Below are positions 25,290 to 33,940 of a DNA stretch of 64,000 nucleotides, piece by piece. A program made the position numbers and the translations under genes. The stretch is from Alteromonadaceae bacterium 2753L.S.0a.02 (GTDB lineage Bacteria; Pseudomonadota; Gammaproteobacteria; Pseudomonadales; Cellvibrionaceae). Positions within the stretch are counted from its first letter, which is position 1, and each line of letters begins with the position of its first letter. Location: the NCBI GenBank assembly GCA_007827375.1, contig VISH01000002.1, forward strand, positions 3,559,001-3,623,000, read 5' to 3'. Below the pieces are notes generated by a model that ran no database searches, was not told the origin of the DNA, and was given only the letters and a program-made list of their open reading frames with translations.

Positions 25290-26067
25290 TTAGTATTACC
25301 TCATGCTTGTACTTATTTGCCTCTTGAAGGGTCAAACCCTTCGTTGCATTAACAAAGTCTTTACCATTAAACCTTTGCATAAAGTTTTTCGACCTCGCTA
25401 TATATTTTGTTTGTAAAAATTCCCCCAAGCCATTTGCAATGTCTCCTCTGTATTCACCCGGCTTTTAGATTTATATCCACTAAAAGTACCCCCAATCGAA
25501 TTATCTCCACTGGGATGGTTATGCCAGTTAATAGTCGAATCTGAAGGACTAACACCGTTAGGATCAAACTCTGTATGAAGCTGTTCGAAGCCCCAACCAT
25601 CTCCAATTTTTACTATACCAGCCCCCATTTCAAACCCCAGTACATCGCCGATTTCGTATAGGTTCTCAGTCAGGTATCTAGCAACACCTTGGTGAGTGTC
25701 AGCAATGCGCTTCCCTTGGTTTACTCCCACTTTTTTCATTATGGCATCCCAAACTTCCAGCTGCTCTTCCTCCGACATAGCGTGCAGAGGATTGATCCTT
25801 GCGCCGGACTCATCACGTGAGGGCAGTTTTGCCACCCCCTCACTAACAGCCGCACTCAAAGCCGCCGTAGCCGCCCCATTTGCAAACTTACCCCCCGTCA
25901 ACTCAGAAACCGTTCCCCCAAGAATCGCAGCCACACCGACCCTAATAACAGGCCCTGCATTTTCAAAAACTTGGGCACCGGATAATGCGCCTATTCCACC
26001 GGAAATGAAGCCAAAGGCGGGTGCCTGATTTATTAACCTTTTTTCTCAGAGAACTTAAACCTGGCAA
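25252..26067 (-). pseudogene. Displaced Rhs-type toxin module 1 (two frameshifts)
   Basis: The segment begins like module 2 with PGLSSL and the linker GGIGALSGAQVFENAGPVI...GGTVSELTGGKFANGAATAALS, typical of Rhs/polymorphic-toxin C-termini. An extra T in a T-run near 26039-26045 breaks the N-terminal frame relative to module 2. The variable domain holds STINWHNHPSGDNSIGG, whose HNHPSGD recalls the JAMM/RadC metal motif, though the expected SxxD is absent. Near 25430 the frame ends prematurely, but the next frame continues GEFLQTKYIARSKNFMQRFN...GQPYVDDIKW, which suggests loss of one G from a G-run. Probably inactive. Confidence 0.65.
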
Positions 26068-26117
26068 CGCGTGGGAGGCGCCTTCGGCTTATCCACCCAG
26101 GAGGGTGGTTTTATCCG
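25840..26117. repeat. Duplicated Rhs linker block, copy 1
   Basis: Nearly identical to 28100-28377, from the ALSAAVS coding end to GGAGGGTGGTTTTAT beyond the frame's start. Differences include one extra T in copy 1. Such blocks are the recombination tracts by which alternative toxin tips are stored behind an rhs gene. Confidence 0.85.
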
Positions 26118-26566
26118 GGGTACGGCCGTTTTTCTGCTGTAAAGTTAATCAACACATAGTAGTCACTCACGACTTCAGGCGCGTTTGTATTTGGATAGGG
26201 GTTAAACCGCATATTTTTCATGGCCTCCATCGCTGGAGCCACAAAAGATTGGGAAGGCTCATATCTGACTAAAGTTATATTAAACGGCCTGCCATCTGGA
26301 GTAACATCAACTAGCAAAAACACCCAACCTTCGCGCATTTTTTCCCACTCATTTTCTGGATATTCCACATTTGGCATAAACGCTGGCTCACCCAAACTTC
26401 TACCCTTATTCAACCCCTTAACATCGGGATAGTACCGTACTCTTTCAAATTCTTTGGTCGCACAGGAGGAAAAAAACAGCAAGCAAACCGTTAACAGCAA
26501 CGCCCTAACACTCAACCAAGCAATCTTTTTGAAAGCTGCGTAAACATGAATTCGATATGATTTCAC
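26111..26566 (-). CDS. Small lipoprotein with TonB C-terminal-like domain
   Basis: 151 residues. The GTG at 26564-26566 has a GAGGAG ribosome-binding site. A hydrophobic segment (ALLLTVCLLFFSSC) ends in a lipobox (FSSC). The C-terminal part GWVFLLVDVTPDGRPFNITL, then APAMEAMKNMRFNPY, is like the TonB C-terminal domain used in periplasmic proteins. The ribosome-binding site overlaps the stop of the upstream toxin-like fragment. It may be an immunity lipoprotein or a moonlighting envelope protein; neither is proven. Confidence 0.65.
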   Translation of the reverse strand: MKSYRIHVYAAFKKIAWLSVRALLLTVCLLFFSSCATKEFERVRYYPDVKGLNKGRSLGEPAFMPNVEYPENEWEKMREGWVFLLVDVTPDGRPFNITLVRYEPSQSFVAPAMEAMKNMRFNPYPNTNAPEVVSDYYVLINFTAEKRPYPG

Positions 26567-26570
26567 CCAG

Positions 26571-26775
26571 ATTACTCCTCGATCAGGAATTCTTGCCAAA
26601 CTCGTATATCATTTTCAGCCTTCTCATTTATGCTATTAATAGCCTCGCTATAAACGCTATTTAATTCGGCCTCTGAACCAGTCATCTGCTCGAACAAATA
26701 GCGCATACCGTTTGTACCCGCGCCATCAAACGCTTTGTCAAGTTCTCCTATTATTTTTTTATGACATACTTTTTA
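26571..26775 (-). pseudogene. C-terminal fragment of an unknown protein, possibly a toxin tip
   Basis: The frame reads KIIGELDKAFDGAGTNGMRY, then LFEQMTGSEAELNSVYSEAI and NSINEKAENDIRVWQEFLIEE, and stops just before the TonB-like lipoprotein gene. It begins after a stop codon at about 26775 without its own start. The location between duplicated Rhs blocks suggests the remains of a third toxin tip, but no domain is recognised. Confidence 0.4.
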
Positions 26776-26979
26776 AGAGGGTTTTTGGTGTGCTTAAATC
26801 CGCTAAGCCACTGGCGGTACCACTCATGGACGGGTGTCTGGTCTTAACTCGCGAAACCTAACGACCAAAAAAGGCACTCAAACTATTTGCAATGAGTGCC
26901 TGTCCCCTGTGGTGTCAGTTTTTAATTGGGGTCTGTCCCCGATTGTTTTTCGATTGTTTTGTCCCTTTGGATTGTAGAC

Positions 26980-27552
26980 TTACTCTTTCCAAACCGGAGA
27001 AAAGTACTGATCAATTTCAGTTTTATTGAGCACATTACTATTTTTTAAAGTCTTCTCAAGATTTTTTAAATCCAGCCCCTCAGAACCAGAATAACGCCAT
27101 GACCTTATTTTAGTAAAAATGCCATTTTCGTTCTTTAATACCGTCAAACCAAGATATGAATTATTTTTTACCTCATATAATACTATACTTTCTAAATCAC
27201 TCCCTTCGAACATATTTTTAGTAGGCTCACTGAACTGAGATGTAACTAACCATTTACCACCACCAAGATCCATCACTATTTCGTAATATTTGCCTTGGAA
27301 ATACCAATTTTTACCTAATTTTTTTTCAATAGGTAGCGCAATGGTTAATGGATAAATTTTTGTCATCAAACAAACATACCCAGAGGAAACAGAACAAGCT
27401 CTAACGTCCCACTCCAGATCACCACCATCCGAAAGTTTCCCTCTGCTTACATCGATGGTAAGCTTATTATCACCTATGAAAACATTTTTATCATTCGAGT
27501 AACATTTGCAGGAAAGAATCATTATTAATATTGTTAACAGTGTTATCTTCAT
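26980..27552 (-). CDS. Exported hypothetical protein, immunity candidate for Rhs module 2
   Basis: 190 residues with a lipoprotein-like signal (MKITLLTILIMILSCKCYS, possible lipobox around LSC). No family is recognised. The gene starts eight bases after the stop of toxin module 2, and its AAGGT ribosome-binding site lies inside that gene's last codons, which means tight translational coupling. This is the standard position of a cognate immunity gene. Codon use is AT-rich compared with the core region. Confidence 0.58.
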   Translation of the reverse strand: MKITLLTILIMILSCKCYSNDKNVFIGDNKLTIDVSRGKLSDGGDLEWDVRACSVSSGYVCLMTKIYPLTIALPIEKKLGKNWYFQGKYYEIVMDLGGGKWLVTSQFSEPTKNMFEGSDLESIVLYEVKNNSYLGLTVLKNENGIFTKIRSWRYSGSEGLDLKNLEKTLKNSNVLNKTEIDQYFSPVWKE

Positions 27553-27559
27553 TATTATA

Positions 27560-28327
27560 TTACCTTTGATTACGTTTCTTACTCCATTTCAGAGCCTCTC
27601 CTGATGCATCTATTTCCCACGGCTGTTTTGCTCTGTCCGTTGGTATTGCTATATGAGGGTTAGTTTCATAGAGCCTTGTGATTTTTAAGCCCAAAGGCTC
27701 GATATATCGCAGCTCATGCCTGAATTTAAACATTTCGTATTCGTGGGAACTCAAGCTATTTAAGTAAGCCTGATCACCTACGCTAACTTCCACCAAGCGG
27801 CCATTTCGTTCAAACCAGGCATTTCCAATTTTTAGCCGGCCGAAAGTTTTACTTCCAACCGTGTGATCAATTATTCCGGCACCCTCATATGTTGGGTCAT
27901 ACACAATAGACATGCCTTCAACAGCATTTAGCATATCCAACATGGAATTTGGGTCGTTGCGAATAATCTCCTTAAATTGCTCTAAATTTTTTTCTGCTGA
28001 CTTTTGAATATCTGAAATCAGCGCCAGCTCTTCCTCTGAATAATTCGTAGTATCAAATTCAGTGGAAACCTCGCGACTGAATTGTCCGGCCCTCACCCCA
28101 CTACTAACCGCCGCACTAAGTGCAGCCGTAGCCGCCCCATTTGCAAATTTACCCCCTGTGAGTTCAGAAACGGTTCCCCCAAGAATCGCAGCCACACCGA
28201 CCCTAATAACAGGCCCTGCATTTTCAAAAACTTGGGCACCGGATAATGCGCCTATTCCACCGGAAATGAAGCCAAAGGCGGGTGCCTGATTTATTAACCT
28301 TTTTCTCAGAGAACTTAAACCTGGCAA
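27560..28327 (-). CDS. Displaced Rhs-type toxin module 2 (intact frame)
   Basis: 255 residues from a TTG start at 28325-28327. Residues 1-75 are the duplicated Rhs linker (PAFGFISGGIGALSGAQVFE; GGTVSELTGGKFANGAATAA). The variable tip (about 76-255) contains FKFRHELRYIEPLGL, which resembles an HExxH zinc-protease helix except that the last His is Tyr, and ETNPHIAIPTDRAKQPWEID. I do not assign an activity. There is no full-length rhs gene upstream, so the module is a promoterless tip unless recombination places it behind an rhs core, or it uses the weak TTG. Confidence 0.6.
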   Translation of the reverse strand: MPGLSSLRKRLINQAPAFGFISGGIGALSGAQVFENAGPVIRVGVAAILGGTVSELTGGKFANGAATAALSAAVSSGVRAGQFSREVSTEFDTTNYSEEELALISDIQKSAEKNLEQFKEIIRNDPNSMLDMLNAVEGMSIVYDPTYEGAGIIDHTVGSKTFGRLKIGNAWFERNGRLVEVSVGDQAYLNSLSSHEYEMFKFRHELRYIEPLGLKITRLYETNPHIAIPTDRAKQPWEIDASGEALKWSKKRNQR

Positions 28328-28377
28328 CGCGTGGGAGGCGCCTTCGGCTTATCCACCCAGGAGGGTGGTTTTATACG
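28100..28377. repeat. Duplicated Rhs linker block, copy 2
   Basis: Direct-repeat partner of 25840-26117, offset by about 2260 bp. Both copies share the sequence beyond the open frame (GGCGCCTTCGGCTTATCCAC), so the duplication predates or ignores the present start codon. Confidence 0.85.
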
Positions 28378-28415
28378 GGTGCAAGCTTAGTGACACGCGG
28401 GATGGCACTGGACGT

Positions 28416-28664
28416 CTAGCGCTGCTGACTTTCCATGTAAGCACGCAACAATTTGTTAATCCGAGTCTGGTAGCCCTGCCCCTGGGATTTGAACCACACC
28501 AGCACATCGCTATCAATACGCAGAGTCACCGGTTGCTTACTTGGCACTTTCAGTTCAGCATTCTGGAAGAAGGCATCATCCAATTCGGGTATGTCGCTGG
28601 TGTCGATGTCTTTATCGTCCATCTCGGACAGTCGCTTCCAATCAGTTTTCGATACTTTGCTCAT
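28416..28664 (-). CDS. brnA: BrnA-family antitoxin
   Basis: 82 residues from the ATG at 28662-28664, which overlaps the end of the brnT-like frame. The C-terminal half KQPVTLRIDSDVLVWFKSQG, then YQTRINKLLRAYM, is the BrnA ribbon-helix-helix DNA-binding domain. BrnA binds and neutralises BrnT and represses the operon. Longer frames upstream are read from brnT in another phase. The gene appears intact, although its toxin partner is broken, so it may still act as a DNA-binding protein or an anti-addiction antitoxin. Confidence 0.85.
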   Translation of the reverse strand: MSKVSKTDWKRLSEMDDKDIDTSDIPELDDAFFQNAELKVPSKQPVTLRIDSDVLVWFKSQGQGYQTRINKLLRAYMESQQR

Positions 28665-28919
28665 AACGGTGCACCTCGTGTTTGGTCGCTTTTCGAGCCG
28701 AGATAATACGGATGGTGTCTTAGTGGCGTTCCACGTAAACCACCACGCCGAGAAGCCGCTGTATCCAGCCAATACCTACCCAGCGCTCTTCGCCGTAGTC
28801 TTCCCTGTCATCCAACAAGGTCAGCATGGGGTGCTTGAACATGTCTTTTACATCGGCAAAGTCGATTCCGTGTTTACGGATAGAATCTCGTTCTTAGCCT
28901 CATCCCATTCAAAACGCAT
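28642..28919 (-). pseudogene. brnT: BrnT-family toxin, frameshifted and with an internal stop
   Basis: The ATG at 28917-28919 starts RFEWDEAKNE, the normal BrnT N-terminus. A one-base loss near 28880-28890 shifts the frame; in the corrected frame IRKHGIDFADVKDMF, then VGIGWIQRLLGVVVYVER continues the family. A TAA at 28720-28722 interrupts it before DTIRIISARKATKHEV. The toxin (an RNase of the RelE-like fold) is thus disabled by two lesions, while brnA downstream is open. Confidence 0.82.
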
Positions 28920-28996
28920 GACCATCCCTGTATTGACGTTTGTACATACACATTACTCCAGTTTTCCCGTATTGTCGTATTGTTTTTTTTGCCGGA

Positions 28997-29312
28997 CTAC
29001 GAGACAAGCCGGTGCGTTGCCCGATGGATCTCCCGTAACTTCTCGATACTCACCAGGGTATAGATCGGGGTGAATTTCAGGTCGCTGTGGCTCAGTATCG
29101 CCTGGATAAAGCGGATAGCAACACCGTTCTCCAGCATGTGCGTGGCCATTGCATGCCTAAACCAGTGCGCGCCGCCGCCCATCGGCACCACACGATCTTT
29201 ACCGCCCTTCCCCTCGCACAAATTCGGTTTGTTGTTTGAGCTGGACGTCGTGTAATTGCAGGTTGGCGCATTCCCGGCGGCGCAGGCCGCAGCTATACAC
29301 ACGAGCGTCCGT
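28997..29312 (-). pseudogene. Tyrosine recombinase remnant
   Basis: The tail HWFRHAMATHMLENGVAIRF, then AILSHSDL...YTLVSIEKLREIH, has the HxxR and the H/Y positions of tyrosine recombinases of the XerC-like transposon/plasmid type. Upstream, another frame encodes YSCGLRRRECANLQLHDV, carrying the first catalytic Arg region, so a frameshift separates the two parts. The stretch between RVVPMG and HWFRHA is also shorter than normal. It is not a canonical IntI integron integrase. Confidence 0.75.
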
Positions 29313-29453
29313 CGTCTCCATGCTTAATTTTCAAACCGTCATCTGCTAAACTCCGCGACCTTTTGCGCCTGTGGGTGCTATCTACGCTTTTTCTTATTCG
29401 CTTGAGCACGAAATGTGCTGCAGTGTCAGTATTTCTGACGAGTAGTTGTTGTT

Positions 29454-31016
29454 ATGTTTAGCTTGATTAACCGCTCCGCCGCGAGCGTACGTGCCGATGT
29501 TCTGTCCGGTACAACTGTTGCCCTTGCCCTGGTTCCTGAAGCTGTTGCCTTTGCCTTTGTCGCCGGCGTAGAGCCCATGGTTGGGCTGTATGCGGCATTT
29601 ATGATGGGCTTGATTACCTCGCTTGTGGGCGGTCGCCCCGGTATGATTTCCGGCGCCACTGGCGCTACGGCGGTGGTGATGGTTTCGCTGGTTGCGCAGC
29701 ATGGTGTGCAGTATTTATTTGCCGCGCTGGTGCTGTCAGGTTTGCTACAAATTGGCGCCGGGGTGTTGCGTTTGGGCAAGTACATTCGCATGGTGCCACA
29801 CCCGGTGATGCTGGGTTTTGTTAACGGTTTGGCGATTGTGATATTTCTCGCCCAGCTCGGTCAGTTCAAAATGGCGGATGCCACCGGTCAACTGCACTGG
29901 ATGCAGGGCGAGATGCTCTATGTGATGGGGGGGCTGATTGCGCTTACCATGCTGATCATCCACTTTCTGCCAAAATTCACGACGGCTGTGCCCGCCTCTC
30001 TGGTAGCCATTATTGTGGTGACCTTGCTGGTGCAGTTTCTCGATTTACCCGCGCGTTCGGTCATCGATTTTGTAAAAGATATGCTGCCACCGGCTGAAGC
30101 GGCAAACGCCACGCTTGAGGGCGTTCTGCCGAGCTTCGCCCTTCCCGCTGTACCTTTTAACCTGGAAACCCTGAAAATTATTCTGCCCTACTCGGTGATT
30201 CTCGCGGCGGTTGGGCTAATTGAATCGCTGCTCACCTTAACGCTTATCGATGAGATCACCCAAACCCGCGGCCAGGGGAATCGCGAATGTATTGGCCAGG
30301 GTGTTGCCAACAGCGTTAACGGGGTATTTGGCGGCATGGGCGGCTGCGCGATGATCGGCCAGAGTATGATCAATATTAACTCCGGTGGCCGTGGACGTTT
30401 GAGTGGTTTTACCGCAGCGCTGGTACTGTTGCTACTGATTCTGTTCGGCGCATCGCTGATCGAACTCATTCCCCTGCCCGCTTTGGTGGGTGTGATGTTT
30501 ATGGTGGTTCTGGGCACCTTTGAGTGGTCGAGCTTGCGCATTATTCGCAAAATTCCCGCCTCCGATGCCTTTATTCTGGTGCTGGTGTCTGGTGTAACTG
30601 TCGCGTTCGATTTGGCCATTGCCGTGGTGGTGGGTGTGATTGTGTCGGCGCTGGTGTTTGCCTGGAAGCACGCCCAGCTTATTTATGTGGAAACCCATAT
30701 CAATGAGCACGGCAGCAAGGTTTATGAGCTGCGCGGCCCCATTTTCTTCGGTTCTGTGGCCAACTTTAAAGAATTGTTTGATCCACAAAACGACCCGGAT
30801 GATGTGATCATCGAATTTCAGCGTTCCCGCGTGAGCGACCATTCCGGCATAGAAGCACTGGATGCGCTGGCAGAACGCTACGAGCAACTCGGTAAACGCC
30901 TGCACCTGCGCCACCTCAGCCCCGAATGCCGCTCGCTACTGCACCGCGCCAGGGATTTGTGTGAAGTGAGTATTATCGACCCGCAGTATCACGTTGCTAC
31001 GGATGAGTTGGGGTGA
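29454..31016 (+). CDS. SulP-family anion transporter
   Basis: 520 residues with about 10-12 membrane segments. The start [20 protein letters not shown] is the SulP signature, and [13 protein letters not shown] is typical of the family's core. Residues about 420-520 form a cytoplasmic STAS domain ([18 protein letters not shown]). Substrates of SulP proteins are sulfate, bicarbonate or dicarboxylates; which one is not determinable. There is no obvious ribosome-binding site. It marks the left end of the core-genome region, next to the recombinase remnant. Confidence 0.9.
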   Translation: MFSLINRSAASVRADVLSGTTVALALVPEAVAFAFVAGVEPMVGLYAAFMMGLITSLVGGRPGMISGATGATAVVMVSLVAQHGVQYLFAALVLSGLLQIGAGVLRLGKYIRMVPHPVMLGFVNGLAIVIFLAQLGQFKMADATGQLHWMQGEMLYVMGGLIALTMLIIHFLPKFTTAVPASLVAIIVVTLLVQFLDLPARSVIDFVKDMLPPAEAANATLEGVLPSFALPAVPFNLETLKIILPYSVILAAVGLIESLLTLTLIDEITQTRGQGNRECIGQGVANSVNGVFGGMGGCAMIGQSMININSGGRGRLSGFTAALVLLLLILFGASLIELIPLPALVGVMFMVVLGTFEWSSLRIIRKIPASDAFILVLVSGVTVAFDLAIAVVVGVIVSALVFAWKHAQLIYVETHINEHGSKVYELRGPIFFGSVANFKELFDPQNDPDDVIIEFQRSRVSDHSGIEALDALAERYEQLGKRLHLRHLSPECRSLLHRARDLCEVSIIDPQYHVATDELG

Positions 31017-31039
31017 TACGCAATTGTGGTGATACGCAA

Positions 31040-31262
31040 TCGCGACTGCGATTGCGATTGCGTGGAGCGCATCGCTGCTGGGACGCCCGCATAGCGGGCT
31101 AACGGGAACGGTTGCTTCGCAACCTTCTGGGGCGCTTTGCTTTGCTCGCTTCTGGGGTAAAACAAAAACCCAAACCAGTCTGTTTTCCTTCATTAGCGCT
31201 CTAACCCATTAACTCAGCAACCGCTCCCAGAAGCCCGCTCCGCGGGCGTTCCACGAAAGCTC
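31040..31262. repeat. Cluster of REP-like hairpins with variable stems
   Basis: Between the convergent SulP and AAA-ATPase genes lie several hairpins sharing flanks GGAACG and TTCTGGG around different stems. Plus strand: GGGAACG-GTTGCttcGCAACC-TTCTGGG (31100-31126). Minus strand: GGAACG-CCCGCggagCGGGC-TTCTGGG (about 31227-31252). Nearby are CGCCCGCatagCGGGC and ACGAAAGctctgCTTTCGT. These may act as transcription terminators and/or be mobile REP elements. Confidence 0.7.
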
Positions 31263-31274
31263 TGCTTTCGTGTA

Positions 31275-32753
31275 TCAATTCGCTCTCACCGCGCGATCTT
31301 CGGCCCAGACTTTTAATTCAGCAATTTTTTCTGCCATTACCACCGACAGTGGTTGGGTTTGTTGGATGGCTTCTCGGATGATGGTGTCGCTGACTTGGGT
31401 TTCGCGCGCTGCAGCGGCGTAGGTGGCGGAGACGATGGCCTGTTCGATTTCAGCGCCGGTGAAACCTTCGGTCATCACGGTGAGCAAATCCAGGTTGTAG
31501 TCGTCGGGGTTGAGTTCGCGTTTTTTAAGGTGAATCGCGAATATGGCTTTTCTGGCATCTTCGCCGGGCAAATCCACAAAAAAGATTTCGTCGAAGCGGC
31601 CTTTGCGCATTAACTCGGGCGGCAGTTGGCTAATGTCGTTGCTGGTGGCGACCATAAATACGCTGGTTTTGCGTTCCGCCATCCAGGTGAGCAGTGTGCC
31701 CAGCAGGCGTTTCGGGGTACCGCTGTCGTCATTACCCTGGGCCATGCCTTTTTCGAGTTCGTCCAGCCAGAGCACGCAGGGCGACATCAGATCGGCCAAT
31801 TTCAGGGCTTCGCGCAGGTTGCGTTCGGTTTCACCAATGTACTTGTTAAACAACGCCGCCATATCGAGACGCAACAAGGGCAGGCCCCATACTCCGGCAA
31901 TGGCCTTTGCCGCAAGGCTTTTGCCGCCGCCCTGCACACCAAAAAGCAACACGCCCTTGGGTGGGTCCAGCTTGCTGGCACCGGGGTTTTGCATGGCGTG
32001 ACGACGGTCTTCCAGCCACTTTTTGAGGGTATCCAGGCCCGCGACTTCGCGCAGGTGTGCAGTGCTGTATTCAAAGTGCAGCACGCCTTCCATATCCATT
32101 AAATTGAATTTTGCGCGGGTCACTTCCGGGAGATCTTCTTCGGTTATGGCGCCGTCGTCGGCGATTGCACCGTAGGCCAGGCGTTTTACATCTCGATGTG
32201 TCAGCCCCTTGAGGTTATTGACCAGTTTTTGCAGGGTGATGTTGTCGGTTTTGATGCGGTTTTTGCGATTCTGGCTCGCCCAGGTGCGCGCTTCCTCACG
32301 AATTATCGCCAGAATTTCCTCTTCGCTGGGCATGGAAAGTTCCGCTTGTGCAGCGTAACGCGCGATTTCCGGCGGCAGTTTTAGGCGGTGACTGACAAAC
32401 ACTAATTTTTGTTTGTTGCCGGTATAATTGAGCGCGATGTCTTTAATGAGGCGAACGATTTTAGGTTCATCGAGAAAGGGGTGCATGTCACATAAAACAA
32501 ATGCACCCGGGTTGCGATACTGCTTTATGTAATTAAGCACAACGGCAGGCTCGCTGTATTGTTCTGGGTTGGCGAGTTCGAGCCCAAAACCCAATGGCGC
32601 CAGACCATCGGTTACACTCCAGCGCCAGGCTGGCAATCCACTGTCGGCAAACTGCTCACTCAGCAGTTCTGTGGTGCGCTTTTCGTCGTAGGTTTCGATA
32701 ACAACCACGCCGATGTTGGTATTGAGAATTAACTTTAAATCGTTATTATTCAT
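31275..32753 (-). CDS. AAA+ ATPase, Ycf46-like
   Basis: 492 residues. The N-terminal half (about 1-220) is an inactive-looking P-loop domain typical of Ycf46-like proteins. The C-terminal AAA domain has Walker A GVQGGGKS, Walker B CVLWLDELEK, sensor TSND and the arginine-finger region RKGRFDE. The family is widespread in cyanobacteria and some proteobacteria; its role is not well defined (CO2-uptake and stress links have been proposed in cyanobacteria). The gene stands alone, divergent from coq7. The ATG is preceded by AAGGCG. Confidence 0.88.
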   Translation of the reverse strand: MNNNDLKLILNTNIGVVVIETYDEKRTTELLSEQFADSGLPAWRWSVTDGLAPLGFGLELANPEQYSEPAVVLNYIKQYRNPGAFVLCDMHPFLDEPKIVRLIKDIALNYTGNKQKLVFVSHRLKLPPEIARYAAQAELSMPSEEEILAIIREEARTWASQNRKNRIKTDNITLQKLVNNLKGLTHRDVKRLAYGAIADDGAITEEDLPEVTRAKFNLMDMEGVLHFEYSTAHLREVAGLDTLKKWLEDRRHAMQNPGASKLDPPKGVLLFGVQGGGKSLAAKAIAGVWGLPLLRLDMAALFNKYIGETERNLREALKLADLMSPCVLWLDELEKGMAQGNDDSGTPKRLLGTLLTWMAERKTSVFMVATSNDISQLPPELMRKGRFDEIFFVDLPGEDARKAIFAIHLKKRELNPDDYNLDLLTVMTEGFTGAEIEQAIVSATYAAAARETQVSDTIIREAIQQTQPLSVVMAEKIAELKVWAEDRAVRAN

Positions 32754-32839
32754 GGCAACGCCTTAATCCTGCGAATCTTACAGGGTTATTATAAGGCGAC
32801 TATTCACCGCTAGCAGGATGTTTCTGGAACAGGTTGTTT

Positions 32840-33487
32840 ATGACCGCACGAAAGCTTTCTTTTATTGATTCACTTATTATCGGGGGCGATCGCGCCTTGC
32901 GTACGCTGGCTCCAGGCACGCAACCACTTACCCGAAACACACCCAAGCCCGATGTTGCGCCGGACACTTCGCTGAGCGACTCCGAACGCAAGCACGCAGC
33001 GGCTCTGATGCGGGTTAACCACAGCGGTGAAGTGTGCGCCCAAGCGCTCTATCAGGGGCAAGCTTTAACGGCAAAATTGCCTGAGGTACGCGATGAAATG
33101 GAAAAGGCGGCCGATGAGGAAATCGATCATTTGGCGTGGTGTGAACAGCGCATAAAAGACCTCGGCAGCCACACCAGCCTGCTCAACCCGCTGTGGTATG
33201 GCCTGTCTTTTGGTATTGGCGCTGCTGCAGGCCGCCTCAGCGATAAAATCAGCTTGGGGTTTGTTGCGGCCACCGAACAGCAGGTTTGTAAGCACCTGGA
33301 ATCTCACCTGAACGAACTTCCCGCCAACGACGCTGAAAGTCGCGCCATAGTCGACCAGATGTTAATTGATGAAGCCAAGCATGCGCATGCTGCGCTGGAT
33401 GCCGGTGGTTCGCGGTTCCCCGGCCCGATTAAAGCCGCAATGACGGTGGTTTCCAAGCTTATGACGGAAACCAGTAAGCGACTTTAA
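32840..33487 (+). CDS. coq7: Coq7, 2-polyprenyl-3-methyl-6-methoxy-1,4-benzoquinone monooxygenase
   Basis: 215 residues. This di-iron enzyme hydroxylates demethoxyubiquinone in ubiquinone biosynthesis at the membrane. The iron ligands are visible: [18 protein letters not shown] (ExxH), a second Glu in ATEQQV and LIDEAKHA. The ATG at 32840-32842 with upstream ACAGG was preferred to a TTG two codons before it. Gene order with osmC, crp and trpCDG is as in pseudomonads, which use Coq7 rather than UbiF. Confidence 0.93.
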   Translation: MTARKLSFIDSLIIGGDRALRTLAPGTQPLTRNTPKPDVAPDTSLSDSERKHAAALMRVNHSGEVCAQALYQGQALTAKLPEVRDEMEKAADEEIDHLAWCEQRIKDLGSHTSLLNPLWYGLSFGIGAAAGRLSDKISLGFVAATEQQVCKHLESHLNELPANDAESRAIVDQMLIDEAKHAHAALDAGGSRFPGPIKAAMTVVSKLMTETSKRL

Positions 33488-33519
33488 ACCTCGATAATTA
33501 AGAAACCTCGATAATTAAG
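33486..33519. repeat. 17-bp tandem duplication at convergent gene ends
   Basis: AAACCTCGATAATTAAG occurs twice in direct succession between the stops of coq7 and osmC. The second copy includes the osmC stop codon. There is no strong hairpin, so it is not a clear terminator. Confidence 0.75.
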
Positions 33520-33940
33520 CTTCAACGATTTCGTAGCTGTGGCTCATTTCCACGCCAGCGGCTTCGAGCATGATAGAGGCTGAGCAGTATTTTTCGGCAG
33601 ACAGTGATACCGCGCGTTTAACTTGTGCTTCTTTCAAGGCCACTCCAGTAACCACAAATTTAAGGTGAATCTTGGTGAACACGGCAGGTGTGGCGTCGGC
33701 ACGCTCCGCGGTGAGCTCGGTGCGGCAATCACTCACCTTCTGGCGCGCCTTGTGTAGAATACTCATCACATCAAACGAAGCGCAGCCTCCCAAGCCCATG
33801 AGCAACATTTCCATGGGTCTTACGCCCATATTCCTGCCGCCGTGGTCGGGCGGGCCATCCATAACCACACTGTGACCACTCCCCGATTCCGCCAAAAACT
33901 GGGCGCCATCGACCCACTTCACAGTTGCCTGCATAGACAT
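33515..33940 (-). CDS. OsmC-family protein (YhfA-like)
   Basis: 141 residues. The conserved cysteines of the OsmC/Ohr fold are visible in GLGGCASFDVM and EKYCSASIML; in this family they act as peroxidatic and resolving residues or, in YhfA-type proteins, have an uncharacterised role. Position next to crp is conserved in gammaproteobacteria and supports the YhfA-type assignment. It converges on coq7 and is divergent from crp. Confidence 0.9.
   Translation of the reverse strand: MSMQATVKWVDGAQFLAESGSGHSVVMDGPPDHGGRNMGVRPMEMLLMGLGGCASFDVMSILHKARQKVSDCRTELTAERADATPAVFTKIHLKFVVTGVALKEAQVKRAVSLSAEKYCSASIMLEAAGVEMSHSYEIVEA

Noticed and set aside
28997..29312. Integron integrase (IntI) for the cassette array
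   Set aside because: The sequence is of the XerC-like transposon/plasmid type, lacks the IntI-specific insert and is a pseudogene.
30188..30914. Minus-strand frames inside the SulP gene
   Set aside because: They are antisense shadows of a strongly coding transporter gene.
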